Positions 44,304-55,504 of a DNA stretch of 64,000 nucleotides are shown here, piece by piece (position 1 is the stretch's first letter; the number at the start of each line of letters is the position of its first letter). The DNA comes from Neopestalotiopsis rosae (Eukaryota > Ascomycota > Sordariomycetes > Amphisphaeriales > Sporocadaceae). The stretch covers positions 806,001-870,000 of the forward strand of contig JALGAS010000006.1 of the NCBI GenBank assembly GCA_023078685.1, in the 5' to 3' direction. The position numbers and the translations under genes are program-made. The notes under the pieces are model-generated. The model did no database searches and was not told where the DNA came from. It saw only the letters and a program-made list of their open reading frames with translations.

Positions 44304-46377
44304 GATGACTGAAGTAGATTCTTGAAAAGAACGAGTGTGCCGTAAAGAAAATAAAGGAGAATGAAGAACAAGGAGATGTCTAAAAGGCTTTGATGTTTTG
44401 ATGAGGCTGATGAGTTGATGCGAATGAACTACAATATTCACCGGAGACGGCAGACTCTATATAGCTTTTCTCCCATATGTCACGACTACTGTGCATGTTT
44501 GTGGTTTACTTGGAATATACGAGTCAAGGAGCCGCCAATCATTGCGCATACGAAAGGATGCGAAAGTACATACGGCACCATAAGGATCAGGGGTACGCAG
44601 CCGCAGCTAAAGAACATACGGGTCGTATGTCAGGGCGCAGCTCAGCTGGCTGTATCGCTCGGCTAGAAATCCTGAGCTATGCAACATTTATGGCCGTATG
44701 TTTGGGGCTTACACATTGAAATTTATTTTGAATTCCTATTCTTGGAAATTTCCCGTATTTCGTAAGTGCCTGCTTTTGATATTGATGATGAGCTATCATC
44801 TCGGTCGTTAGCGCGCATGATTTCGCTGCATTCTGTTTGCGCTCAAAGAAAGCCCTCCATGCGAGAGCAAGGCATCTAGGACGATCACAAATCGTTTCGA
44901 TTAAAATTCAATGGGGGATTGCGTGGTTCAGACACTGCTTTGGATATACTCTGGATTTATCAATTCTGCTAAGTCATGCTCCAAACAAATCGGCTCAAAT
45001 TGAGAATGCCATCGGCGTACGTGCTTCGCTTGGGTCCTCTGTGAAATGAATACTACTGAAAGCAAGATTGAATGATAGTAGATACCTGAAAAGCCTAGAA
45101 CGTCGGGGGAACCGGATCAGAAACGGAACACAGGGCCTTGTTAAGAATGTAAAGTTCGCCTGTACCTGGGCTAGCAAAGTTTCGGGTCGAGTGACGCCCA
45201 ACATGGTCTTATAGCCATAGCTTTCCCTGAGAAACACTTGGAGATTAGAGGGATTGGACAGAAGGAAAATTAATGGCCTTAATTGGCGTTTTCATAATGT
45301 CATTGCGAAGTGTGTGGAGGGGAATCGTGTGGATGAAGGGCACGAGACTCGGGAAGCCTAGATGCCCGAAAATAAGAATAACATTGCATTTCACTACAGG
45401 TAAATGCGATAGCTTCGTCATATTCAAATTCCCTAACCTAGGTGGATCATCATGGTTCTGGAGATGGAGTTTAGTCAATACCTCGAACTCAGCAGTGCCA
45501 GACTGGAAAGGAGGCAAGGCTTGACCAAAGCTGGAGAACATTCACATATTGACTCAACCCGCACCGAAAGTCATTGGGACATGTTGCATTGATATTCGAC
45601 ACAACCAGCAGATCTGGAATTATTATCGGCTTCATATTCACAGCTTTCACGGAGTAACATTGGCGAAAATAGCAGAACGGCTGAAAGAAGACTCTGAAGA
45701 ACTTCAAGCGATCCCGACCGCGGTAGCAGCTGCATCAAATACAACCAAACAATTTTGATCTCCGCCTAAGAAGCAGAATAGACTACTATAGTGTGCTCCT
45801 GACGTATATCTTGCTGATTGTCATCATACAATCTAGTTTGAGAATGTCGAGGTGCTCGGCGCTCGGCGCTCGGCCATACCGTGGTGATACTCCCATCCCA
45901 GACACGTTCAATCATGTATAAAAGTTACACATGGGACCGTGATCAGTCAGATCTTAGCATGCAGGTGGCAATGGTCAGCCAGTAAGATCCCGAGTCGGCA
46001 TTTGTAATAGACCAATGGCATCACGAACGGACAATTAACCGAGAATCGAGTATAGGACAGGAACGTGGGCAATCAAATGCCAATATCCTGGGTCAATAGG
46101 CCGGTTAATAAAAGCTGAAGCTGATTCGCATGCAGATCTGCCGTGAACTCCATATAGTACCGATTCTATAGCTCCATCCAGTCGACAACGTCGGATCGTG
46201 CCTCCGTCCTGACAGCGGGAACCGGCGGAGAATTGATTGCCCAAGCTGGCCAGCATGACGCAAGATCTCAAGTATAAGAGTTGCAGGTTACGACGATCAG
46301 GATGAATCTAATTCTTGTGGCTTTGTCTTATCTCTAGTTCTTGTAATCAATATTTGTCTTCAGATTCAAACGCCAAG
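44304..46377. other. 2.1-kb divergent intergenic stretch
   Basis: It lies between the GPI-protein gene and DUF1996 gene B, which are divergent. Frames at 44837-45049, 45245-45541 and 45549-45758 have no domain signal. Three tandem GCTCGGC units lie at 45854-45874. Confidence 0.5.
45854..45874. repeat. Three tandem copies of GCTCGGC
   Basis: A perfect 7-base unit repeated three times. Small local duplication. Confidence 0.8.
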
Positions 46378-47627
46378 ATGAAGTGGCTTCTCGCATCGTC
46401 ACTCGCGCTCGTCGCCCCAGCCCACGCGGGCCTCCGCTTCCAATGCTCGACCCTGACGGTTCAGCGCCTCGACCCCGTGGTGCAGCCGGGCTCCAACCCG
46501 TCGGCCCACGTGCACCATATTGTCGGCGGCAACGCCTTCAACGCCACCATGGAAGGGGACGTAAGCTCGCGGGCGACGTGTACCACCTGCGAGATGGCTG
46601 AGGACTTTTCAAACTACTGGACCGCCAACCTCTACTTCAAGCACCCGACCAACGGCTCCTACCACCGCGTCGATCCCATCCCCGTCAACCCCGGCAACCT
46701 GGATGGTTATTCTGGAACCACGGGCGGTCTGACTGTCTACTATACCCAGCATGACTTGTCTCGTGACATGATCTCGCAGAACCCCATCAAGTCGTTCCAG
46801 CCGGTGAGCGACATCCTAGTATCAACATTGCGTTGGAACATAATCGCTAACATCGCAACAGGGCTTCCGCATGACGGTAGGCAGCCCCAGCAAGGACGGC
46901 ACGCCTCAGGTCGGTCTGCGGTACCAGTGCCTGACGGCCAGCGGAGGAAGAGGCGCAGAGATGAATGACTTTCCCAAGTCTCCATGTGCCGGTGGCATTT
47001 TTGTCACTAACCACTTCCCAGCGTGAGCAATGGCTTCCTCGTAACCAAGTGTTATCGTATGCTGATATCAAGACAGCTGCTGGGATGGCAAGAACCTTGA
47101 CAGTCCGGATCATCAATCACACATGTACAACACCATTACCATGGATGGTTTCGTCAATGCCGGCCCTTGCCCATCCACCCACCCAGTGCGGATGCCACAG
47201 GTATGTGCTAACAAACACCTAAGAGTCATTCCAGAATTCCACTTCTAACTCTCAATAATAATCCAGGTGACCTACGAGACCGTTTGGGACACTACCAAGT
47301 TCAACAGCATGTGGCCATCCGGCGGCGCCAACCCATTCGTGTGGAGTTTCGAGGGCTCGACCGGCGTCAACGGCGCCGGCACCCACGCCGACTACATGTT
47401 TGGCTGGAAGGGCGACGCGCTGCAAAAGGCCATGAACAAGTCCGAGTGCTTCTACGACGGCTGCGGCTCCCTGCAGAAGCAGCAGATGAGCAAGGCCGGG
47501 CAGTGCACCGTTAAGGACATGGTCGGCGAGGAGACTGGAGGATGTGAGTTCTCGATGCCGCGTATTCCGCTTCACAATGATATGCTGACTTCTTTTAACA
47601 GGGCTCGCCAAGCTCCCCGGCATGTGA
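46378..47627 (+). CDS. DUF1996 secreted protein, paralogue B
   Basis: Five exons: 46378-46803, 46862-47022, 47077-47200, 47267-47543, 47602-47627 (337 residues). The signal peptide is LLASSLALVAPAHA. It shares with paralogue A RFQCSTLTVQRLDP, HVHHIVGG, ATCTTCEMAEDFSNYW, the CWDGKNLDSPDH block (split by an intron here), PCPSTHPVRMPQ, and HADYMFGWKGDALQ. The final 26-nt exon encodes the C-terminus LAKLPGM after a Trp split across the intron, as in A (LTSLPGG). Relative to A it lacks the first intron and has two extra ones. A CCNSxxG-like Cys pattern (FYDGCG) is near the C-terminus. Function of DUF1996 is unknown; secretion is likely. Intact. Confidence 0.91.
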
Positions 47628-48266
47628 GAGGCGGATCTAGTTCATGTTTTGGAATTCTAGGAGAGGAGAAATGGGGTTCGTTGTTCGTTTCGTAGCTAAA
47701 TACAACTTTGCAATTGTAGATCAAGTCATCAAGGTGTAGAGACTGCACATTGTGATTGTCATACTTGATAATCTGCCGAGAGCCTCGTACAAACGACAGC
47801 ATACCAGACCATTTGTTGCCTGGTAAACCATGAAGTCAGTTGCCGTACTCGATGAAACAATTTGATAGGTGGGGCACTCGGGATTGAACTACTAGGCATA
47901 TGAATGAGAATAATGCACAAGAAACTCAACAAAGACCAGTCTCTGGGCACGCCTGACGCAGGATCCCTGATTTCGTGGTCGAGTGCCTTGACGGAAACGC
48001 ACACTCCGCCTACATGTCCAGACGTTAGGGCGTAGAATCTCAAGCCCTCGGGTTCGAGTAGGAGGATCGGCTGATGCCCACTCATTTTTTGGTATCTTTC
48101 AAGATCGTGAATAATTTCTTGGTGTTTGAATCCTATTCGATTCCTACAGCACACTTTTTTATGATTCAAGCAAGCTCAACTGATAGCTTTACTTCATCTG
48201 AGAACAAAAACCAAAGACTACCAGAAGGCTCGTATCGATGATTCAGTGAATCTCAATCATAGCGAC
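47628..48266. other. Tail-to-tail intergenic stretch, no supported gene
   Basis: It separates the convergent DUF1996 B and alcohol dehydrogenase genes. A 136-codon minus-strand frame at 47759-48169 has no domain signal. Confidence 0.5.
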
Positions 48267-49583
48267 TCAAGCTGCCAGCCTCAAAATGTTCAAGACTTGT
48301 TCCTTATCCAACTTGATCGGATTCTCCTCAGTGCACCAATCATGAAGCGAAACCTCGGCCAAGTCGTCGAACTTATCCTCGCCAATACCAAAGTGTCCCA
48401 GCGTAGTCGGCAGACCCAGCACCGCCACAAACGCGCCCACCAGATCCCCAGGGTCCGCGCTCTCCCTCCTCAAGCCCCGGGCCTCGAGCACCTCGACGAC
48501 GGAGGCATCCTTCCAAAACACATCTATCACGCGCTGGAGGTTGCGGCAGACATGGTCATCGCCACGCTGCCAGTTGTACTTGAGCACGTGCGCCAGCATG
48601 ACGCAGCTCGTCTCCCCGTGGCCCACGCCCAGGGGCCCCAGCTGGTGGCCGATGCCGTGACTGGCGCCGAGGCCATTGTTGATGGCGCGCGGACACTCCT
48701 TCACCACAAGCATCTCCTGCAGGCGGGCCTCGGGGTCCTCCCAGTTCTTCTTGGTGCGCAGAAGGTTGACCAGCAGCTTCTCGAGAGCCACCACCAAGTC
48801 GGCGCTCGTCTCGGGTGAGGCGTTTGGTAGGTTTTCGTACAGGCCTTCGCAGCAGTGATCTATACCACGCATACCCGTCGATAGCCAGAATCGCTCTGGG
48901 GTTGAGACGGTCAGCGCCGGATCAAGGACCACGATATCGGTAAGCATGGACTCGTGCTGGAGTATAGTCTTGTGCCCGTCGCCCTCGGTATCCGTGGCGC
49001 CGCCAATATTTGTGTACTCGCCGCCCGAGAGCGTGGTTGGGACATTGACACAAGGAATCGTAGCTGGCTTGACCTCGTCTTCAGAAGGGTGCGGTGCCCA
49101 AATTTTGCACGGCTCACGTAGCCTTCCGAGGCCCTCAAAGTCGGTGATGCCATTAGCGGCCAACAAACGTGCGAGCTTTATGCCATCCGTCAAGGAGCCA
49201 CCGCCTAAAGTGATGATGAGATCCGACTTCTTGTCCAGAATGTCCCGAGTTACCTCAAACACATCTTTCCACTAGAACAATCAAAGTCAGCAAAGTAAAT
49301 GAAATGAAACGATTCAGCTCCATTGATACCATGAGCTTCTTACCGGTGTATGTGGTGCCATGCCATACCGAACACCAGTCAGGTGTGAGCTTAGTGCCCT
49401 CTGCAGATCCGAGAATGCTTGTGTTTTGCTGATGGAACTGGATACCACCACGTATATCCGCGTGGCACCAAAGGTAGTCTCGGCGTGATGTCTACAAGCT
49501 TCATGGAACGGTAAGCCATGGGAAACGTAAGGTTTCTTGCCTGACCCAGAGGACGAATAGTATCTCTCATTTGGCGCTGCCAT
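48267..49583 (-). CDS. Iron-containing alcohol dehydrogenase family (maleylacetate reductase-like)
   Basis: Two exons: 49583-49344 and 49271-48267 (414 residues). The family reduces or oxidises alcohols, aldehydes or maleylacetate with NAD(P) and a divalent metal. Seen: the nucleotide-binding block TLGGGSLTDGIKLARLL, PTTLSGGEYTN, the metal-binding block GMRGIDHCCEGLY (His), and GASHGIGHQLG (HGxxHxxG type) near residue 280. The length is slightly above the maleylacetate reductase norm (about 350-380) because of an N-terminal extension of about 25 residues (MAAPNERYYSSSGSGKK). The Fe-ADH branch and substrate remain uncertain. The intron is phase 0 between HTP and WKDVFE. The gene is intact. Confidence 0.88.
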
Positions 49584-50471
49584 GGTGCTTCATGCGGAAT
49601 TGGAGCCAAAGTAATCTGAGCTTGGTGTAATTGGGAGATCTAGTAAGAATAAAGCCTTGAGGTATAAATGTCTTGGCACCATATGATATAACTGGGTCGA
49701 CCTCAATTACTTGAGAACCTGATACCGATCAGTAACGAGACACGTTAAAGGAGAATTTATAGACAAGCGTTACGATTTTAAGAGGACTGAAAGTCGTCAG
49801 AATTGGAGACCTTTACTCCGTGTCACCTTCCCCATAATAGATGCGGAGACATTCGGCTGCTTACGATCGACTTATGTCATGGTAGGTCAAACCGCGGCAT
49901 AGGCGATGGAGTGCATAAGATGATCCCGTCGTCTCTTGGCTTGCAAGAGTGCCACTCCCCACCGAATAGAAGTAATGGTGTTAATTGACATCAAATCACA
50001 TTGACAGATGTGCCTCGAGAATGGAATCAACTTCATTGTACTTCAAAGTACAGATAGAACGTCATCTGCGAGTCTCATGGCACATGCAAAGTGCTGAATA
50101 GTGAAATCATCAAGATATTTCATGTTCATCAAACTAACTCAACTAAAAGGGAGTATCATAACGCTCATGATTCATTGCCTACCCCTATCCCATGCTCAAA
50201 ACACGAACTCATTGCTTCTCGGTGCCAGGGATCTTGGAGGGAACATCTCCAACAGGTGCAATAGGGGTGGACTCTGTGGTACCCGCCTTCGGACCAGGCT
50301 GGGGAACACCAGATGCGGAGGTAGATGATGAACCGGCTGGAAAAACAAAAAATCAGTAAAACAAATCAACAAACAAATAGCCTGACATCAAGAAGGTACG
50401 TGTGTCCAATCCGAGTTGAATTTCCACAGGGAATGGATCATCAATGGGATGCGGGAGTCATGACGACCTGA
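49584..50471. other. Intergenic stretch, no supported gene
   Basis: It holds the alcohol dehydrogenase upstream region and the 3' end of the RRM gene. A plus-strand frame at 50101-50328 has no domain signal. Confidence 0.55.
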
Positions 50472-51580
50472 TTAGGAGCAACTGCCTCCCTTTCCACAGG
50501 CGCACCGAGACTTTTCGCACGAGCACTCGCTGGGTTTTCCGGAGCAACCGCAGGTAGTTTGTTTGTTCTTGGATTTTGGGCAACTGTCGCAGACACACTT
50601 GTCCTTCTCACAGCCGCAGACTCCTTGGTCGCCCTTACAACCACATGTCGTGTGGTCGCGGACGCCGGTCGGGTATGGTTTAAACTCACTTGTGCCTTCT
50701 TGTCCTGCGCCAGTGGCCTTGTCCTTTCCGAATACGCGCTCAAGGCCAGACGCCTTGATGGCACTGCCGCCGTGCTCGTCCTTCTTCAGCTCTGCCAGAC
50801 GGCGGGCTTCGGCGTGGATGTCCTGGACCTGGCGGGATCCTTCTGTGTAGAAGCCGACAAGCTTCTTGCCGGTGGGAGTGTTGGTCTGTTACAATGGATG
50901 GTTAGTCTGGTTTCAAAAACTGAAGTACAAGAAATTGTAGGGAAGGTGTCGACTGTAGCAGCTCATCACTTACAGCCTTCTCAAAGTACGAGTTCAAGCC
51001 ACCCCACAGGGTGTTGGCTCTCTGTGTGATACCGTATGACTGGTCTGCGGTCTTGGCTCGGTCGGTGGCGTGGTACTTGGTATCCAGGTTCTGAAGAGTC
51101 GAGACGAAGCGAGTAGAGACGCCGTGCTTCGAGTCTAGCTCGATGGCTCGCTGAAGAGCAGCATCGCCGACGACGTATCCGTGTGCAAGGTACTCAGCAA
51201 AGATACGGCTTCTGGGCTTCTCCTCCTGGGTGATCTCGTCGCTGTCCCTGTCGGCATTGGCGGTAGGGGCGTGGTCGTCGGCAGAACCCTCGTGGGTGAC
51301 GGTGATCTGGTTGGGGCCGAGCTTGGTGTTGTTCAGGAGCTGAGCAGTCTTGGCAGCAGTCTCCTTCTCGAAGACGACGGTGGCTTCCTTGGTCTTCTCG
51401 GTAGGGGTAACCTTGATGTCAGTGATCTTGCCGCTACTGGATGTTAGTATCTGCCTTTCAAAAACACTTGTATCTCCAATGAGACGCCAGCACCTACCAG
51501 AAGCTGAAGAAATCCTTGATTTCCTTGTCGTCGGTCTCACCCGAGATGTTGGTAACGTGGACAGTCAGATTGGCAGCCAT
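50472..51580 (-). CDS. Vip1-like RRM protein with duplicated metallothionein-like cysteine tail
   Basis: Three exons: 51580-51498, 51433-50974, 50885-50472 (318 residues). The N-terminal RRM is seen as LTVHVTNISGETDDKEIKDFFSF and, across intron 1, FCGKITDIKV (RNP2- and RNP1-like positions), which is the fungal Vip1/actin-cytoskeleton-annotated class. A helical middle part (residues about 120-245) contains AEYLAHGYVVGDAALQRAIE and an SYFEKA-TNTPTGKKLVGF junction across intron 2. The last 55 residues hold 14 Cys in two copies of a unit of the form TTCGCxGxxxxCxCEKxxCxC. The unit repeats with the same spacing, so it is not a frame error, and it resembles metallothioneins. The start ATG precedes the RRM directly. 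Function of the family is uncertain; the tail suggests metal binding. Confidence 0.88.
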
Positions 51581-52701
51581 GATTGTAGGATATGAGAGGA
51601 TCTTGGGTGAAAAGTGTAGATGATTGTAGCGGGGTAGTAGTGTGTTTGGTAGTAAAGTGTCAATAGTTTGGTAAATATTAGGTGGAATGCGGAATTTCAA
51701 AAGAAGATGGACCCCTCAAGTTGTTTTTATGGGCAGAGAAAATAGGAGGCAACCTCTGGCCAGACCAGAAAGTGGGCAAGGGCTCATTGAATGTTTGACC
51801 TTTGCCTGGAAAGCACTGGCATGTGCTGGCTTCTGTGACGCGTATGGCGAGCGGGAGAGCTGGCGATGCTTGCTTGCTTCGGGGGTAGCTACTCCAACCT
51901 AGTCCTGCTTGTCCTGCTGCTGTGCTGTAACTGATCCATCCATAGCATGTCCCTCATTTCTTAGCGGTGGAGGGGCAACAACCCACGTCATCGTTTGGTG
52001 GCTTGCGGCGGCACGTAGCGATGTTTTAGACTCGGCTAGGCCTGGCACGGAGGGGCTGTGCACTGCCACCAATAGGCCACCTGTATACTTGACATTGATG
52101 TGGCGCATGGCCAACATTTGGGGCGCTCGCTTTCAATGGTAGATACTCGGATCCCATGATGATTTGATAGCTATACATCTCAAGATAATTCTAGGCTTCT
52201 ACATAAACTATTTGTACCTGTATCGTCCTCTTGGCAGTTTTCGTTCTCGGCATTTATTTCGAAATAAGCGTTCCTCCCCTGGAGGTTGTCCACTTATATT
52301 GGCGCGGAAGCTTAACATGTGATCCACTTCAATACAGATACAATGAATTCCGTTCCGCTTGCTCCATGTACTACATCAGCGTGACCGGGAGAATCGTCCA
52401 GCACAAGGCCAGATTGCAGACGTGAATCTGAATGTTGAAACTTGTCATTCTTTCCAAGCAATGGGTTACAGTACATAGTTGGTGCAATGCGTAATGTAAT
52501 TCGTCAAACACCCAAAATATGATGTGATGATATTTTGCCGGTCACGATGTATACAATATATAAGAAACAAATTGTTCAATGCGGGGTACTTGATTTCATT
52601 AAAGGTACAGTTTGTACCTGATGCAAAACGCTCTATTCATACATTTGGGTTTGTTCATTCCATCGTAAGAGTTTATGTTTGTCTCCCTTGTCGCCATCAA
52701 G
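51581..52701. other. Intergenic stretch, no supported gene
   Basis: It holds the RRM-gene upstream region and the 3' end of the next small gene. Only short frames without domain signal occur. Confidence 0.55.
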
Positions 52702-52971
52702 TCATTTCTCGGTCTTGGTGAACTTAGCCTCCAGGGCATCATCGAGAGGGCCCTTGGGGTTGGAAGAGAGGTTCTGGAAATTGCAAGTTAGCAACGATCT
52801 CTTTGTCTACCATTGGGTGTGCCGCATAGATTGACTTACCTTCAGCTGATCTTGCTGCTCGCCCTTCTTGCTGTCGGTGTTGATCTGCTCGAGACCCTGA
52901 CCAGAGGCAGGCTGGTCCTTCTGGGCACCCGACTGGCGCTCAGGGGGAGGGGACTGACGACCTTCAGGCAT
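52702..52971 (-). CDS. Small disordered hydrophilic protein
   Basis: Two exons: 52971-52840 and 52773-52702 (67 residues), with a 66-nt intron of phase 0 (GTAAGT donor, CAG acceptor). The product is rich in Gln, Pro, Ser, Lys, Asp and Glu: PEGRQSPPPERQSG at the start, QDQLK at the junction, NLSSNPKGPLDDALEAKF at the end. The ORF frame extends far upstream of this ATG, but the upstream part is low in similarity to anything and starts in poor context. Small hydrophilic proteins with a conserved LExxF-like C-terminus occur in many ascomycetes. No function is known; cytosolic location is likely since no signal is seen. Confidence 0.68.
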
Positions 52972-54159
52972 TGTGTATGGAGGTTTATTTAGATGGGAAA
53001 GTCTGCGTGAATATTTAGTACTTGTGATGTGTTTGGATCGGGCAGAAGCTGGACTGCAAACGTACGGTTGGGGATTTGTAGTGGACGTTGAGATTGACTT
53101 GTATGATTGACTGTTGACGAACAGAATTGAGATCAAAGAGGACTGACTTGAAGGTTTATGTATTTGCAAGTAGAGCTCCTCCTCTGCTAGCTGCTGATTA
53201 AGTCGTGCAGCTGCTTTCTACTGAAATCAGATTGTCTTACAGCAATTGACATCAGACTGTCCCAGGATGAAGTCATGGTCCATATTAACGAGTCTCTACG
53301 TCATATCGGGCTCTGATAAGTGAGAGCTCTAGATGGTGCGTTTAGCGGCCACCGGAACAAACACAGCGGGCAGAGTGGACCAGCAACCTTAGCACTTGAA
53401 CCCTGTAGACTCACTCATGTAGGCAGGTGGGGTGAGTGAGGGGCCTCCTCGGCCTCTATTGCGACATGACGGGTTTGACGGGCATAGTTGAGTGGTCAAG
53501 GGGTACCCAGCGACAGTCTTGCAGATCATCAAAAGCAGACCAAAAGCCTCACTAAAGCGAGTGATATCCTTCTGCTGAGGCTGAAGCTTCGAATCTGATC
53601 TCGATGCAAATAAGTGTAAGCGCAAGGTACGGATTTCACACACCACGTTAGTACCTTGATGTAAACTTCGAATGCCCTGTCAAGTCTCAGAGCTGTGCCA
53701 GACAGTAGCGGTGAGTGGGGCCAGACCAGCGGCATCTAGTGCTGCAGCCTGGCTGCCATAGGCTGCTTGGGCTGCTTGGGGGGATGTCCCATTAACACTC
53801 GACGCGAATCTCCTGATGCGACCACTTTGACGCGACCGTATGTTCATGCCGCTATCTTGAGGATTTGTGTGGTTTTGCTCTGAGACCTGCAATTCTTTCT
53901 GAGTCGCCGTGCACAACAACAACAAGACCAAAACAACATACAGAGTACAATTCGCGCTGCCTTTGGCCAACACAAGTAGCAGCTTTCGAGGCATCACAAA
54001 TGAATACAGTCACTATTCCAGCATTTGCCTTGTGATCACCCCCCCGCTCGGGAAGAACCTATTGTGTCCAACACCCAAAACTTGCGACTCTTCCCCCACA
54101 TACGATTGACCGCATCCTCCTCCAACCTGTGTTAGAGCATCAGATCAATCACCACCATC
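52972..54159. other. Intergenic stretch with one uncertain frame
   Basis: The upstream regions of two genes lie here. The uncertain minus-strand frame is listed separately (53680-53997). Another frame at 53529-53735 overlaps it in a different phase. No other signal. Confidence 0.5.
53680..53997 (-). CDS. Uncertain small frame, possibly a gene
   Basis: A 105-codon frame with ATG at 53997. It begins with a hydrophobic segment (LYVVLVLLLLCTATQ) that could be a signal anchor, followed by basic and Ala/Gln-rich sequence (AAQAAYGSQAAALDAAG). It has no domain I recognise. The composition of the C-terminal half is coding-like, so part of a real exon is possible, but no supported partner exon is seen. 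Confidence 0.22.
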   Translation of the reverse strand: MMPRKLLLVLAKGSANCTLYVVLVLLLLCTATQKELQVSEQNHTNPQDSGMNIRSRQSGRIRRFASSVNGTSPQAAQAAYGSQAAALDAAGLAPLTATVWHSSET

Positions 54160-55504
54160 ATGCCGGATGTCAACTCGATCCCGGCGTCGCCTTCGAGCAC
54201 CAGACGTCCATCTGCTAATGCCACGGCCCAAACTCATGCTTCCGCGGCAGCACCCCCCACTTCAACTTCGCCGACCCTGAATATCCTCCCTTCAAACCAA
54301 CAGTCGTACCACCAAGGTGTTCCGGGCTCCCTGCCGTCGCCGTCGCTCACGACAGCAGCCAGTATGGCACCCGCAGCAGCAGTACCCGGTCAGGACAATG
54401 CTGGTGTAGGCGCTGGCCCTGGTCCGATCCGCCATCCACGACCTCTGACTGCTGCCGAACTTCATCAGCAGCTTGAAGCCGAGCAAGAACTACTGGTGAG
54501 CTTGGCCCTTCTGATAACGTTGCTCTGCAGATTCTAACTATCGCTGCCAGGTAAACCGACTGACTCGAGATCTACAAACCCTTCGAGCAGCTCACAACTC
54601 TTCCGTTGCCTCGAATGCCTCATCAGCTTCCGCTGCTACTTCCACAGATCAAGCGCAGTCCTCATTCGTGGATACGCATCTACTATCCGGCCCCGGATTC
54701 CCTTTACCCACAACCAGTGCCGACCGTCGTCACCATCGCACAAGTTCTAGTACCAGTGCAAGAAGCTTCAGTCACCTTGCTTCCGCAGGCTCGACACCAG
54801 CCCCGATTCCCATCAGCCACCCTAACCCGGGTTCTGTCCTAGAGGCTGCCCGGAATCCAAGAAGCAGCATGTCCATGTCGCGTCAGAATAGCACTACCTC
54901 CCACCGTAGTGCAAGCAGGTCGCGTAACAGGTCACCGCGCCCTCACGGCGCACCTGGATCATATTCGCAATCTCATGGGTTTCCTCATACCGAGCATCCA
55001 ACTGGCTCCGGATATTTTCCGCCTCGTAGCCATCCTACATCCAACAATCAAAGCACTGCGGCTACACCTGGTTCCGAACTATCTCCTGGCCTGATGCCTG
55101 CTACACTGAGATACGAAGAGACGGCATTTTACCGCCAGGAACTCGACACAGCAAAACGCGAGAATGAGACTTTGAAACGACGAATCAAGGAACTTGAGAA
55201 AATGGTTCGCGAGAGACGAGAAAGTGATGCCTCCCGGACTAGTGGTGGTGGAGCGCGGATCAGAAGTGAAAGCACTAGCACCACGGCAAGCGTCAGCGTG
55301 AGCGAAGCAGTTGGTGCTGGTGGAGGTGGCACAAACATCGCTGGTGGGCGTAGAGACCCGCCTGGCCGAGGTGGAATCTCCATGGAACGGGCTTTTAGCA
55401 CGATGAGCGTTGCCGGAAGCGTTGGCGTTGGTGTCCCTGACGAGGAGTTGCAAGTTGGTGAGAGCGCATCCAACACGGGCATCAAGTCCCAGGAGCAAAA
55501 GTGA
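54160..55504 (+). CDS. Ser/Pro-rich protein with short coiled coil
   Basis: Two exons: 54160-54495 and 54551-55504 (429 residues). The intron is 55 nt (GTGAGC donor, CCAG acceptor) and joins EAEQELL to VNRLTRDLQTLR, extending a short helix. The N-terminal 100 residues and the middle are rich in Ser, Pro, Thr and Ala. From about residue 300 a coiled coil is visible (ETAFYRQELDTAKRENETLK and then RRIKELEKMVRERR), followed by a Gly/Ser-rich tail with an Arg-rich patch (GGRRDPPGRGG). It resembles fungal scaffold-type proteins of unknown role. No enzymatic motif is seen. Likely cytosolic or nuclear. Confidence 0.78.

Noticed and set aside
48246..48818. 190-codon plus frame over the alcohol dehydrogenase
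   Set aside because: Shadow of the minus-strand gene; no domain.
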